In this document: positions 1 to 7,047 of the stretch, piece by piece | Position numbering within the stretch: position 1 is the first letter of the stretch | How the letters are laid out: the number at the start of each line of letters is the position of its first letter | Origin: Caproiciproducens sp. NJN-50 | Lineage (GTDB): Bacteria; Bacillota; Clostridia; Oscillospirales; Acutalibacteraceae | DNA: 64,000 nt | Reading direction: 5' to 3' | NCBI RefSeq assembly: GCF_004103755.1 | Contig: NZ_CP035283.1 | Coordinates: 186,001 to 250,000 of the forward strand | Notes under the pieces: model-generated | What the model was told of the DNA's origin: nothing | Seen by the model: only the letters and a program-made list of their open reading frames with translations | The model's database searches: none | Translations under genes and position numbers: made by a program

Positions 1-289
1 TTCCTTTCTCCCCTTTCATTGATAATACGACGCGGAAGCCGGTTTTCTTGCGCCGCTGAAAAATTTTTTTGTTTTTCGTCCGGCCGTAAAAGCGGCCGGG
101 CCCAGAGTTTAGAAATTATTTTCAGTTCGTTCATATTTAGGCTTGCAACGGGGCATCCCTATGGTATAAAATAAAGGGGTAAAAACAAGTGCGAACAACG
201 AACGCAATTGATTTGGGCAAGGAAGTCCGACACGCTGTGCCGGCTTTTTTTGGCTTTATTTGAAATTTTGCCGCCGGGAGGTATGCGGA
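1..289. other. Left-edge intergenic region upstream of glnA
   Basis: No gene is visible here. On the minus strand, positions 1-18 read as a purine-rich AAAGGGGAGAAAGG stretch, which would suit the ribosome site of a divergent gene starting just outside the window. Positions 80-99 hold a hairpin with 7-bp arms (CCGGCCG and CGGCCGG) and a 6-nt loop, without a T-run on either exit side. The glnA promoter lies at 143-170. Confidence 0.4.
143..170 (+). promoter_or_regulatory. Probable sigma-A promoter of glnA
   Basis: A TTGCAA box (143-148) and a TATAAA box (165-170) are separated by 16 bp, and TGG directly before the -10 box supplies an extended -10. The transcript would carry a leader of roughly 110 nt before the GTG start at 290. 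Confidence 0.5.
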
Positions 290-1627
290 GTGGGCCATTA
301 CAGCAAAGAGGATATCTACAGGCTGGTGGAAGAAAACGACGTCACGTTCATCCGTCTGCAGTTTACGGACATCACGGGAATGATGAAGAACGTCGCCATC
401 ACAAAGAGCCAGTTGGAAAAGGCGCTGGATAACCAGTGCGTTTTCGACGGCTCTTCCCTGGACGGATTTGCGCGCGACGCGGAAGCGGACATGTGCCTGC
501 ATCCGGACCGCGACACGTTTACCATGCTTCCCTGGCGGCCGACCCACGACGGAGTGGCCCGCCTGATCTGCGACGTCTATTCCCCCGAAGGGGAGCCCTA
601 TGACGGGGACCCCAGGCAAATCCTGAAAAAGGAAATGAAAAAGGCCGCGGAGCTTGGGCTGGAATTCAACGTCGGCCCGGAATGTGAATTTTTTCTGTTT
701 GAAATGGACGACTACGGCAGGCCGACCACGCAGACGCGCGACACCGCGGGTTATTTTGACCTCGGCCCGATCGACATCGGCGGCGACATCCGGCGCGAGA
801 TCTGCCTGACTCTGGAGAACATGGGCTTTGAGCTGGAGGCGTCCCACCACGAGGCGGCGGTCGGCCAGCACGAGATCGACTTTAAATACGACACCGCGCT
901 CAAGACGGCGGACAACATCATGACGTTTAAGATGGCGGTCAAATCGATCGCGAAAGCCTCCGGCGGCTACGCCACTTTCATGCCGAAGCCGCGCTCGGAC
1001 GTGAGCGGCTCCGGCATGCACCTTCACATGTCGCTGATGAGCGGCGGAAGGAACCTGTTCGACGGGCCGGACGATCCCTCGGAAAACGGGCTGAGCGAAA
1101 CGGCATACCGGTTTATGGCCGGCCTTCTGGCCCATGCCGGGGCGCTGACGGCCGTGTGCAACCCGACCGTCAATTCGTACAAGCGGCTGGCCTCCGGCTA
1201 TGAGGCGCCCGTGCACATCACGTGGTCCTGCCGCAACCGCAGCCCGCTGGTCCGCATTCCCTCCGCCAGGGGGAGGGGCTCCCGCATCGAATTCCGTTCC
1301 CCGGACCCGTCCGCCAACCCGTACCTGACGCTGGCGTGCTGCCTTGCGGCAGGGCTGGACGGCATTGAGAAAAAATTGACGCCGCCTCCCGCCACGGACC
1401 GCGACCTCTTCGATCTGCCCGACAGTACCGTTGCGGAAATGGGCATCGGGACGCTTCCGCTCAGCCTGATGGACGCGGCGGAGGAACTGAAAAAAGACCC
1501 GGTCGTCTCCGACGTTCTGGGGGAACACGCGCTGCGGAACTTCCTGCTGGACAAAAAGCGCGAGTGGGGCCGCTACACGCGCGCCGTCACCGACTGGGAA
1601 ATCGAAAATTATCTTCAGAAATACTGA
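290..1627 (+). CDS. glnA: Glutamine synthetase, type I
   Basis: Cytosolic enzyme that makes glutamine from glutamate, ammonia and ATP, the main entry of ammonia into metabolism. The GTG at 290 is chosen because GGGAGG lies 8 nt upstream (276-281); an in-frame TTG at 260 has no such site. The 445-residue length is normal for the family. Visible signatures are the N-terminal beta-grasp segment (FTDITGMMKNV), the metal-binding region with PECEFFLF, the NPTVNSYKRL segment, and the arginine-rich site around RIPSARGRGSRIEFR. The position that carries the adenylylated tyrosine in enterobacterial enzymes reads DLFDLP, with Phe instead of Tyr. This fits the GSI-alpha class, which is controlled by feedback and repressor interaction, not by adenylylation. 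Monocistronic, with its own promoter and terminator. Confidence 0.96.
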   Translation: MGHYSKEDIYRLVEENDVTFIRLQFTDITGMMKNVAITKSQLEKALDNQCVFDGSSLDGFARDAEADMCLHPDRDTFTMLPWRPTHDGVARLICDVYSPEGEPYDGDPRQILKKEMKKAAELGLEFNVGPECEFFLFEMDDYGRPTTQTRDTAGYFDLGPIDIGGDIRREICLTLENMGFELEASHHEAAVGQHEIDFKYDTALKTADNIMTFKMAVKSIAKASGGYATFMPKPRSDVSGSGMHLHMSLMSGGRNLFDGPDDPSENGLSETAYRFMAGLLAHAGALTAVCNPTVNSYKRLASGYEAPVHITWSCRNRSPLVRIPSARGRGSRIEFRSPDPSANPYLTLACCLAAGLDGIEKKLTPPPATDRDLFDLPDSTVAEMGIGTLPLSLMDAAEELKKDPVVSDVLGEHALRNFLLDKKREWGRYTRAVTDWEIENYLQKY

Positions 1628-1707
1628 TGACGCGCGGTGCCTTTTCACGGTTTCGCTGATTCCGCACGCTTTGCCCCGGTTAATACGCCGCTGCATTCAT
1701 CCCGGCT

Positions 1708-1733
1708 ATAGGGGCTCTGACCGCTCTCCCGCC
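1708..1733 (-). repeat. Degenerate copy of the 26-bp palindromic repeat
   Basis: CTCTCCCGCC at 1724-1733 is identical to one arm of the GGCGGGAGAG-N10-CTCCCG family seen at 5015, 5098, 13728 and 41534. The second arm is degraded. It lies between glnA and the kinase gene and contributes the 5' arm of the glnA terminator hairpin. Confidence 0.4.
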
Positions 1734-1782
1734 AAACATGTCTTCCGGTTTCATTCCGGGCTGAATGGCGGGGCTTTTTTTA
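1728..1782 (+). terminator. Probable glnA terminator
   Basis: CCCGCC (about 1728-1733) can pair with GGCGGG (about 1767-1772) around an inner CATTC/GAATG stem, followed by a run of seven T at 1775-1781. The loop is larger than usual, so the exact stem is uncertain. Confidence 0.5.
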
Positions 1783-1789
1783 TCCGGTC

Positions 1790-1818
1790 TTGAATTCGGC
1801 TGCGCTGCGCGTTAAAAT
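1790..1818 (+). promoter_or_regulatory. Probable sigma-A promoter of the pyridoxine kinase operon
   Basis: TTGAAT (1790-1795) and TAAAAT (1813-1818) are spaced by 17 bp, about 32 bp before the chosen start codon at 1850. Confidence 0.5.
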
Positions 1819-1849
1819 AGGAGCATCATTGACACGGAAGGAAACGGAT

Positions 1850-2713
1850 ATGAGGGAACAAAAAAACATCCTTGCCGTACACGATATCTCCTGCGTCGGA
1901 AAATGTTCCCTGACGGTGGCGCTGCCGATCCTCTCCGCCGCGGGCTGCACGGTCAGCGTCCTTCCGACGGCGGTTCTGTCCACGCATACGGGGGGCTTTG
2001 CCGGGTTTACGTTCCGGGACCTGACCGGGGACCTTCCGGGCATTCTGGAACACTGGAAATCGCTCGGGCTCCGGTTCGACGCGATCTACACCGGCTACCT
2101 CGGCTCGTTTGAGCAGCTCCGGCTGGTCTCCCGGGTGGTCGCCGAATTCCGCGCGCCGGGCGCACCCGTCTGCGTCGATCCCGTCATGGCGGACGGCGGA
2201 CGCCTGTATGCTTCCTTCGGACCGGATTTTCCGCAGGGGATGGCCGCCCTGTGCCGGAAGGCGGACCTGATCCTGCCGAACCGGACGGAGGCGGCGCTGC
2301 TGCTGGACGAGCCCTACCGGGACGGGACGCAGGAGCGGGCGGAGACGGAACAAACGCTGCGCCGGCTTTCGGCGCTCGGCCCTCGCCGCGTGGTGATGAC
2401 CGGGGTCTCGTTTTCCCCGGAAAAAACGGGCTGTGCCTTTTACGACCGGGAAACAGATCGGGCCGGATACGCGTTCTCGCGGAAAATCGAGGGCTTTTAC
2501 CACGGCACGGGCGATGTGTTCGCCAGCGCGATGATCGGCGCGCTGATGAACGGCCTGCCCCTGGAAGAGGCGGCGCGCGCGGCCGTGGATTTCACGCAGG
2601 GCGCGATCGCCCGCACCCATCTTGCCGGAACGGACGTCCGGTTCGGCGTGAATTTTGAGGAAGGCCTCCCCGCCTATGCGCGGATGATGAGTCAGGCCTG
2701 CCCGGAGGAATGA
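1850..2713 (+). CDS. Pyridoxine/pyridoxamine kinase-like sugar kinase (PfkB fold)
   Basis: Phosphorylates B6 vitamers with ATP to feed the pyridoxal phosphate salvage pathway; the family is PdxK/PdxY. The ATG at 1850 follows GGAAGGA at the right distance; the in-frame ATG-like codon at 1790 overlaps the promoter and is not used. The 287-residue protein starts with the VHDISCVGKCSLTVALP segment typical of pyridoxine kinases, has the VDPVMADGG segment in the middle (about residue 105-115) and the anion-hole/catalytic GTGD motif near residue 220 (FYHGTGDVFASA). It is followed after 3 bp by the DUF1003 gene and is probably cotranscribed with it. A related hydroxymethylpyrimidine kinase activity cannot be excluded from sequence alone. 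Confidence 0.85.
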   Translation: MREQKNILAVHDISCVGKCSLTVALPILSAAGCTVSVLPTAVLSTHTGGFAGFTFRDLTGDLPGILEHWKSLGLRFDAIYTGYLGSFEQLRLVSRVVAEFRAPGAPVCVDPVMADGGRLYASFGPDFPQGMAALCRKADLILPNRTEAALLLDEPYRDGTQERAETEQTLRRLSALGPRRVVMTGVSFSPEKTGCAFYDRETDRAGYAFSRKIEGFYHGTGDVFASAMIGALMNGLPLEEAARAAVDFTQGAIARTHLAGTDVRFGVNFEEGLPAYARMMSQACPEE

Positions 2714-2716
2714 ACC

Positions 2717-3265
2717 ATGAAAAAGAATCCGTCTAAAATCGACATTATTAAAACGGTGATGAAGGACGTGGAAGAAGACGTCGGAAATGAGGAAATGATC
2801 CACCTGATCCTTCAGCGGCAGTTTTCCAAAAACACCGACAAAAGGGTGAACGAACAGCTGACCTTCGGGCAGCGGGCGGCGGACGCGATCGCGCGCTTTG
2901 CCGGGAGCTGGACCTTTATCCTGATTTTTACCGCCGTCATTCTGGTCTGGGTCGGCGCCAACGTCTATTTTCTCGCGAACCCCTACGACCCGTATCCATT
3001 CATCCTGCTCAACCTGGTGCTTTCCTGCATCGCCGCGGTGCAGGCCCCGCTCATTATGATGAGCCAGAACCGCCAGGAGGAAAAAGACCGGCAGCGCGCG
3101 GAAAACGACTATATCGTCAACCTGAAAAGCGAGATCATCGTCGAGGACCTTCACCGCAAAATCGACGAGCTGCTGAAAAACCAGAAGAAAATCCTGAACG
3201 GGGAAAAATCCGGACAGAAACAGACACAGAGCGCAAAAAAGAAAGGCGACGGGGATGAAGCATAA
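2717..3265 (+). CDS. DUF1003 family membrane protein
   Basis: A 182-residue protein with the layout of DUF1003: a charged N-terminal third, a central pair of transmembrane helices (about residues 70-90 and 97-120, FILIFTAVILVWVG and FILLNLVLSCIAAVQAP) and a conserved MSQNRQEEKDR segment after the second helix, followed by a charged coiled-coil-like tail rich in Lys and Gln. The biochemical role of the family is not established. It starts 3 bp after the kinase stop codon and its end overlaps the start of the acyltransferase gene by 11 bp, so translation is probably coupled along an operon. Confidence 0.8.
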   Translation: MKKNPSKIDIIKTVMKDVEEDVGNEEMIHLILQRQFSKNTDKRVNEQLTFGQRAADAIARFAGSWTFILIFTAVILVWVGANVYFLANPYDPYPFILLNLVLSCIAAVQAPLIMMSQNRQEEKDRQRAENDYIVNLKSEIIVEDLHRKIDELLKNQKKILNGEKSGQKQTQSAKKKGDGDEA

Positions 3266-4679
3266 AATCCGCACGGAAGCGTTTGACCTGATGCAGTATT
3301 TTTACTCTTCGGCGCACGATCCGCTGATCCGGGCGCTGATCCGGTTTTCGGGGCGGCTGGACCCGGACGTGCTGCGGCGCGCCGTCGATCTTTCGGCGTC
3401 CTCCGTGCCGCAGATCCGCTGCGTGTTTTCGGCGGAGTCGCGCGGCTGGGAGGACCGGGGCTTTTCCGCGAACCGGATCGTCCGCGTGACGGAGGCCGGA
3501 GAGAAGAATGCGGCGGAACGCCTGCTGCTGGATACGATCAAGCTGGATTCGGAGCCGCAGCTGAAAATTCACCTGGTCCGCGGGCCGGGATCGGATACGC
3601 TCTGCGTCATTTTAAGCCATTTGGCCGCCGACGGCACGGGTTTTAAACAGTACCTGTACCTTCTGGCGTCGCTGTACCGCCGCTGTGCGGAAACCCCCGG
3701 GACCATCGTGCCGCCGGAACCGCTGGACCGGGGCGTCGGGCAGATCTTCCGCGGGATGGGCCTGACGGAGCGCCTCCGGATCCTGCGCGCCCCTATGGAT
3801 TGCCGGAAGCAGGAAAAAGAAATGTATCTTCCGACCGAGGAGGAGCAGGGGGAGCCGGTCACCGTGCTGCGCCGCGCCGGCGGCGAGCTGTTTTCCGCTT
3901 TAAAACAGTACGCGAAAAAGGCGGGGGTCACCGTCAACGACGTTCTGCTGACCGCCTACGGCCGTGCGCATTTCTCGCTGACGGGATGCGCGGACCTTGA
4001 GATTCCCTGCCCGGTGGACCTGCGCAAATACCTGCCGGACGGCGCGCGCTGCGGAATCTGCAACCTGACCGGCAATTATGTTTGCCGCGTTTCCCCGGAA
4101 AAGGGAGAACTGTTCCGGGAAACGCTGAAAAGAGTCGCAGCCCAGATGTCTGGGCAGAAAGGGAGCAGGAACTGCCTGAAGGGCCCGATGCTTCTGGATT
4201 TTCTGTTTACCGTTCTGCCCTATCCGGCAAGGAAAAAGGTCTTTGACCGGAATTTTTCCATTCCGGTGATCTCCTTTACCAATCTGGGCGTTCTGGACGG
4301 GAAGCGGCTGGACTTCGGGAATGGAAAAATCGAGGACGCTTATCTGACGACGGCGGTCAAGCACCCGCCGAGCTTCCAGATTTCGGTCTCCACGCTCGGC
4401 AATTGCTGCACGCTGGGCAGCAGCCTGTACGCGACGGAAAAGAACCGCAGCGTCGCCGAGCGCTTCCTCGACGGGATGATTTCGGAATTGGAGCTGGCCG
4501 TCTCGGAAAATCCGCATAAAGCCCCGCCAAAGAGCCAGAATAATGCCGGAGGTGGTTCCCGTGCCAAAGGACAGCCAGCCGGACGGCAAAAAAAGCCGGC
4601 TTCGGAAAGCAAACGGGCAGACTCCCGTCACAAGGGAGAACAAAAATCAAAACAGGAGCGAAAAAAAGCAATCCGTTAA
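3255..4679 (+). CDS. Alcohol acetyltransferase / condensation-domain-like protein
   Basis: A 474-residue member of the CoA-dependent acyltransferase superfamily, which includes condensation domains and WES/PapA-type transferases. The catalytic histidine motif is visible as SHLAADGTG near residue 119, an HxxxDG signature with only the second histidine kept. A second family landmark is the ITAYGRAHF-like/LEIPCPVDLRKYLP region in the middle. Residues 1-420 match the usual length. The last 55 residues are a Lys/Arg/Ser/Gln-rich low-complexity tail that overlaps another small reading frame and may be a run-on after loss of an older stop codon. The substrate is unknown; an exported or membrane-anchored acyl product is possible but unsupported. 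Cotranscription with the upstream DUF1003 gene is likely. Confidence 0.7.
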   Translation: MKHKIRTEAFDLMQYFYSSAHDPLIRALIRFSGRLDPDVLRRAVDLSASSVPQIRCVFSAESRGWEDRGFSANRIVRVTEAGEKNAAERLLLDTIKLDSEPQLKIHLVRGPGSDTLCVILSHLAADGTGFKQYLYLLASLYRRCAETPGTIVPPEPLDRGVGQIFRGMGLTERLRILRAPMDCRKQEKEMYLPTEEEQGEPVTVLRRAGGELFSALKQYAKKAGVTVNDVLLTAYGRAHFSLTGCADLEIPCPVDLRKYLPDGARCGICNLTGNYVCRVSPEKGELFRETLKRVAAQMSGQKGSRNCLKGPMLLDFLFTVLPYPARKKVFDRNFSIPVISFTNLGVLDGKRLDFGNGKIEDAYLTTAVKHPPSFQISVSTLGNCCTLGSSLYATEKNRSVAERFLDGMISELELAVSENPHKAPPKSQNNAGGGSRAKGQPAGRQKKPASESKRADSRHKGEQKSKQERKKAIR

Positions 4680-4695
4680 AAACAACGACGTTTGA
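4561..4695 (+). CDS. Small basic hydrophilic ORF, 44 residues
   Basis: A GTG-started frame preceded by GGAGGTG (4549-4555). The product is strongly basic and lacks any hydrophobic segment (many Lys, Arg, Asn, Gln, Ser). It overlaps the low-complexity tail of the acyltransferase by 119 bp in another frame. The large overlap argues for caution: either this is the true product and the acyltransferase tail is a run-on, or the reverse. No family recognised. Confidence 0.3.
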   Translation: MPKDSQPDGKKSRLRKANGQTPVTRENKNQNRSEKKQSVKNNDV

Positions 4696-4708
4696 AAGGG
4701 GAGCCGAG

Positions 4709-4855
4709 ATGGCGAAAGCGGGAATGCGGCGCCCCGATTCCGGGGAGCCGACGCAGAGCAGCAAAAAGGCCCATATGCCGAAGAATACACATCCCGTGCC
4801 GGAACTGCAGGGCAGGGAAAAGCACGGGGAAAAGCGCGCGCGGCCAACGGAGTAA
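4709..4855 (+). CDS. Small basic hydrophilic protein, 48 residues
   Basis: ATG at 4709 with AAAGGGGAG a few bases upstream; the frame closes at TAA 4853-4855. The sequence is rich in Lys, Arg, Pro, Glu and His, with no membrane segment and no cysteine. Size and composition resemble minor small spore proteins such as SspP/SspN, but no alignment-level similarity can be claimed. It begins 13 bp after the preceding small ORF, so the two could form a tail on the acyltransferase operon. Confidence 0.45.
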   Translation: MAKAGMRRPDSGEPTQSSKKAHMPKNTHPVPELQGREKHGEKRARPTE

Positions 4856-5014
4856 GGTGCGGTTTGGCCGGCGTTCCAGGGGGAAAAGCGGAGCCGCTTT
4901 TCCCCCTCTGCGCATCAGGGCGCATGGGCCGCCAAAACAAACGGATCCCGCACTCTCCCCTTGACAGAGCGGCCCGTATTTTCATGCTGGACCGGAGAGC
5001 TTCCGCGCTGTCGG

Positions 5015-5040
5015 CGGGAGTGTCCCCGGTCTCTCCCGCC
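5015..5040 (-). repeat. 26-bp palindromic repeat, copy 1
   Basis: Read on the minus strand it is GGCGGGAGAG, 10 variable bases, then CTCCCG. The arms CGGGAG and CTCCCG can form a hairpin. The same pattern with the same spacing occurs at 5098, 13728 and 41534. Confidence 0.7.
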
Positions 5041-5097
5041 CGGCGAAGCGAACGGCATTCCCATGCGGACCGGGAACCGGAGCTCCCGAACTGTCAG

Positions 5098-5123
5098 CGG
5101 GAGTGTCCCTAAACTCTCCCGCC
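5098..5123 (-). repeat. 26-bp palindromic repeat, copy 2
   Basis: Same pattern as the copy at 5015, on the minus strand, with different central 10 bases. The flank CCAAAC next to the GGCGGGAG arm is shared with the degenerate copy near 1733. Confidence 0.7.
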
Positions 5124-5187
5124 AAACGGAGCAAATGATGCTATTCTTGCTGACAGGCGGGGCGTGCCTGCAGGCTCAGCCCGCCTG

Positions 5188-5541
5188 TCAGGGACGGATG
5201 TAGGCGTATCCCTCCTCCTGGCGGAGCGCCAGCTCCACCACGCCGGAAGGAACCGTTTGAGCCAGAGGAAGCAGATCGCCGGGTTCTATGTTCAGGCCGC
5301 GCATCGCGTTGCGGCAGCCCGCGAATCGGACCCCGGACCGGGCAAGCTCTTCCATGCGCTCCGTAAGCTCCGCCTGGGCAGCCGCCTGGGCGGTCAGCTG
5401 GCGGACGGCTTCGGAATTCGCCAGGATTTCGATTTCGAAGAGGACATGCTCCGCGCGCGCGTACTTCATCATGCTTTCCGCGTTGGAGAGGACCATCGGC
5501 CAGCGGCCGGATTCATCCACGTGAAAAATCACTTTTGGCAT
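5188..5541 (-). CDS. DsrE/DsrF-like family protein
   Basis: A 117-residue cytosolic protein of the DsrE-like fold, a family related to sulfur-relay proteins but mostly uncharacterised outside sulfur oxidisers. The N-terminus KVIFHVDESGRWPMVLSNA and the CRNAMRGLNI segment (around residue 76-85, with the family's conserved cysteine) are typical. ATG at 5541 is preceded on the minus strand by AAAGGGATG. It stands alone, divergent from the HTH gene at 5693. In this anaerobe a sulfur-handling or redox role is possible, but nothing in the neighbourhood other than the downstream suf operon supports it. Confidence 0.75.
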   Translation of the reverse strand: MPKVIFHVDESGRWPMVLSNAESMMKYARAEHVLFEIEILANSEAVRQLTAQAAAQAELTERMEELARSGVRFAGCRNAMRGLNIEPGDLLPLAQTVPSGVVELALRQEEGYAYIRP

Positions 5542-5692
5542 TTTTATCGCATCCCTTTCCTGTTTTTACCACTATAATACAAAGCCCGGAATTTTGCAAA
5601 CACGGAAAGAAGCAATGTCCAGGGAACTTTTTGCCGGTTTTATGCTATAATAAGACGAAAAACAGAGAAACGACTGAATCGGGGGCGCCGCT

Positions 5693-6160
5693 ATGGGCGA
5701 AATCGTAACCATCTATCGGATCAATTGCTTTTCCGCTCCGGAACCGGAATGGGAAGGCGAAAGCTGTTCCCTCCTGCCGTGGGGGGACCCGCCCGGCCTT
5801 CGCGGACAGGACGACGGAGGGCGGGAGTACGTCCTGCCGGAGCGTTACGCCGAGGGGATCGCCCCGGGCGGGAGCCCGGCGGTGTTCAGCGAGGAGGGCG
5901 TTCTGTGCGAACTGATGCTCCACAACGGCCGCCCGCTTCTGATTGACGGGGAAAAGCGCCGCGCCTGGCTGCTGGAGCCGGTCAGGAAAATCGCGTCTTA
6001 CCGCCAGATGTCGGGCATGACGCTCTCCGAGCTTGCCGAGCGCATTTCCGTCGAACCGAAGCTCCTCTACGAGTGGGAGAATCTCGAGCGGGAGCCGGAT
6101 GAGGAGGCCCTTTCCAGAATCGCGTCGATTCTGGGCTGCAAACCGTCGGATTTGCGTTAA
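5693..6160 (+). CDS. C-terminal helix-turn-helix (XRE-type) protein
   Basis: A 155-residue protein with an unrecognised N-terminal half (about residues 1-95) and an XRE/Cro-type HTH at about 97-152 (KIASYRQMSGMTLSELAERISVEPKLLYEWENLEREP gives the two helices and the following turn). The DNA-binding domain at the C-terminal end is the less common arrangement for this class. An extended -10 box TGCTATAAT at 5643-5651 suggests its own promoter. It sits directly upstream of the suf operon, which has a separate promoter, so control of suf is only a possibility. Confidence 0.65.
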   Translation: MGEIVTIYRINCFSAPEPEWEGESCSLLPWGDPPGLRGQDDGGREYVLPERYAEGIAPGGSPAVFSEEGVLCELMLHNGRPLLIDGEKRRAWLLEPVRKIASYRQMSGMTLSELAERISVEPKLLYEWENLEREPDEEALSRIASILGCKPSDLR

Positions 6161-6176
6161 AAATTTCTTTTGGCGC

Positions 6177-6205
6177 TTGCAAAGCGGAGTATTTTCGTCT
6201 ATAAT
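6177..6205 (+). promoter_or_regulatory. Sigma-A promoter of the suf operon
   Basis: TTGCAA (6177-6182) and TATAAT (6200-6205), 17-bp spacer. It lies 79 bp before the sufC start. An AT-rich palindromic GTATAC stretch just downstream (about 6226-6231) is a possible but unproven operator. Confidence 0.75.
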
Positions 6206-6283
6206 ATAAATGCACATCAAATTAGTATACATTAAGGGCAAATGCCCTTTTCGTCGAACAAAACCGGAGAGGTGGAAAAATCA

Positions 6284-7027
6284 GTGCAGCTATTGGAAAT
6301 CAGGGATCTGACGGTCAGCGTGGAGGGAAACCGGATTCTCCGCGGGCTGAATCTTGCCGTTGGCAAGGGGGAGGTTCATGTTCTGATGGGACCGAACGGC
6401 GCGGGGAAGTCCACGCTGGTCAACACCGTCATGGGGCACCCGCAGTACCACGTGGACGGCGGCTCGATCCTGTTTGAAGGAAAAGATATTACGAACGAGC
6501 CAGCGAACGAAAGGGCGAAAGCCGGAATTTTCCTGTCCTTTCAGAATCCGGAGGAGGTTCCGGGCATCTCGCTGGAAAATTTCATGCGGACCTCGCGCTT
6601 TGCCGTCACGGGCAAGCCGGTGAAGCTGTTCGCCTATAAAAAAGAACTGGCGCAGAAGATGGAGGAACTCGGCATGGACGACGAATATGCCTCCCGGTAC
6701 CTCAACGTCGGCTTTTCCGGCGGGGAAAAGAAAAAGTCGGAGATCCTTCAGATGCTGATGCTGAACCCCAGGCTCGCGATTCTGGACGAAACGGATTCCG
6801 GCCTGGACGTGGACGCGGTCAAGATCGTTTCGCAGGGTGTGAAAAAGTTCCGGACAGGCGAAAACTCCCTGCTCATCATCACACATAACACCAAGATACT
6901 GGATTACCTGCCGGTGGACGCCGTGCACGTCCTGATGGACGGCAGAATCGTGCGGACGGGCGACCGGACGCTGATCGACCGGATCAACGCTTCGGGCTTC
7001 CAGGGCCTCGCGGCCCCCGCCGTCTGA
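6284..7027 (+). CDS. sufC: Fe-S cluster assembly ATPase SufC
   Basis: ABC-type ATPase of the SufBCD scaffold complex in the cytosol, which builds Fe-S clusters. The 247-residue protein shows Walker A GPNGAGKST near residue 36, the SufC-type signature FSGGEKKKSEILQM around residue 145 and Walker B LAILDETDSGLD around 165. The GTG at 6284 is preferred because GGAGAGG lies 11 nt upstream and the product then begins VQLLEIRDL as expected; an ATG at 6242 has a poorly placed ribosome site. First gene of the sufCBDSU operon, which has the order usual in Firmicutes-type clostridia. Confidence 0.95.
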   Translation: MQLLEIRDLTVSVEGNRILRGLNLAVGKGEVHVLMGPNGAGKSTLVNTVMGHPQYHVDGGSILFEGKDITNEPANERAKAGIFLSFQNPEEVPGISLENFMRTSRFAVTGKPVKLFAYKKELAQKMEELGMDDEYASRYLNVGFSGGEKKKSEILQMLMLNPRLAILDETDSGLDVDAVKIVSQGVKKFRTGENSLLIITHNTKILDYLPVDAVHVLMDGRIVRTGDRTLIDRINASGFQGLAAPAV

Positions 7028-7047
7028 GAACGCGGAGGGAAATAAAG

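Larger units (their letters stand above)
4856..5187. other. Intergenic region carrying two palindromic repeats
   Basis: No credible gene. Two copies of the 26-bp repeat lie here in the same orientation, and the similarity between the two extends upstream (CCGGAG...CTGTC.GCGGGAGTGTCCC), making units of about 47-50 bp. Flanking genes converge on this region. Confidence 0.6.

Noticed and set aside
80..99. GC hairpin near the left edge as a terminator
   Set aside because: No T-run follows on either strand, so it was noted only as a hairpin.
137..1696. 519-codon minus-strand frame over glnA and 324-codon plus-strand frame over the yeiH-like gene (34433-35407)
   Set aside because: Antisense shadows of well-recognised genes with Arg/Gln/His-rich, low-information products.
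3255..4679. Acyltransferase as an NRPS condensation domain in a biosynthetic cluster
   Set aside because: No adenylation or carrier-protein domains are nearby, and the neighbours are housekeeping-type genes.
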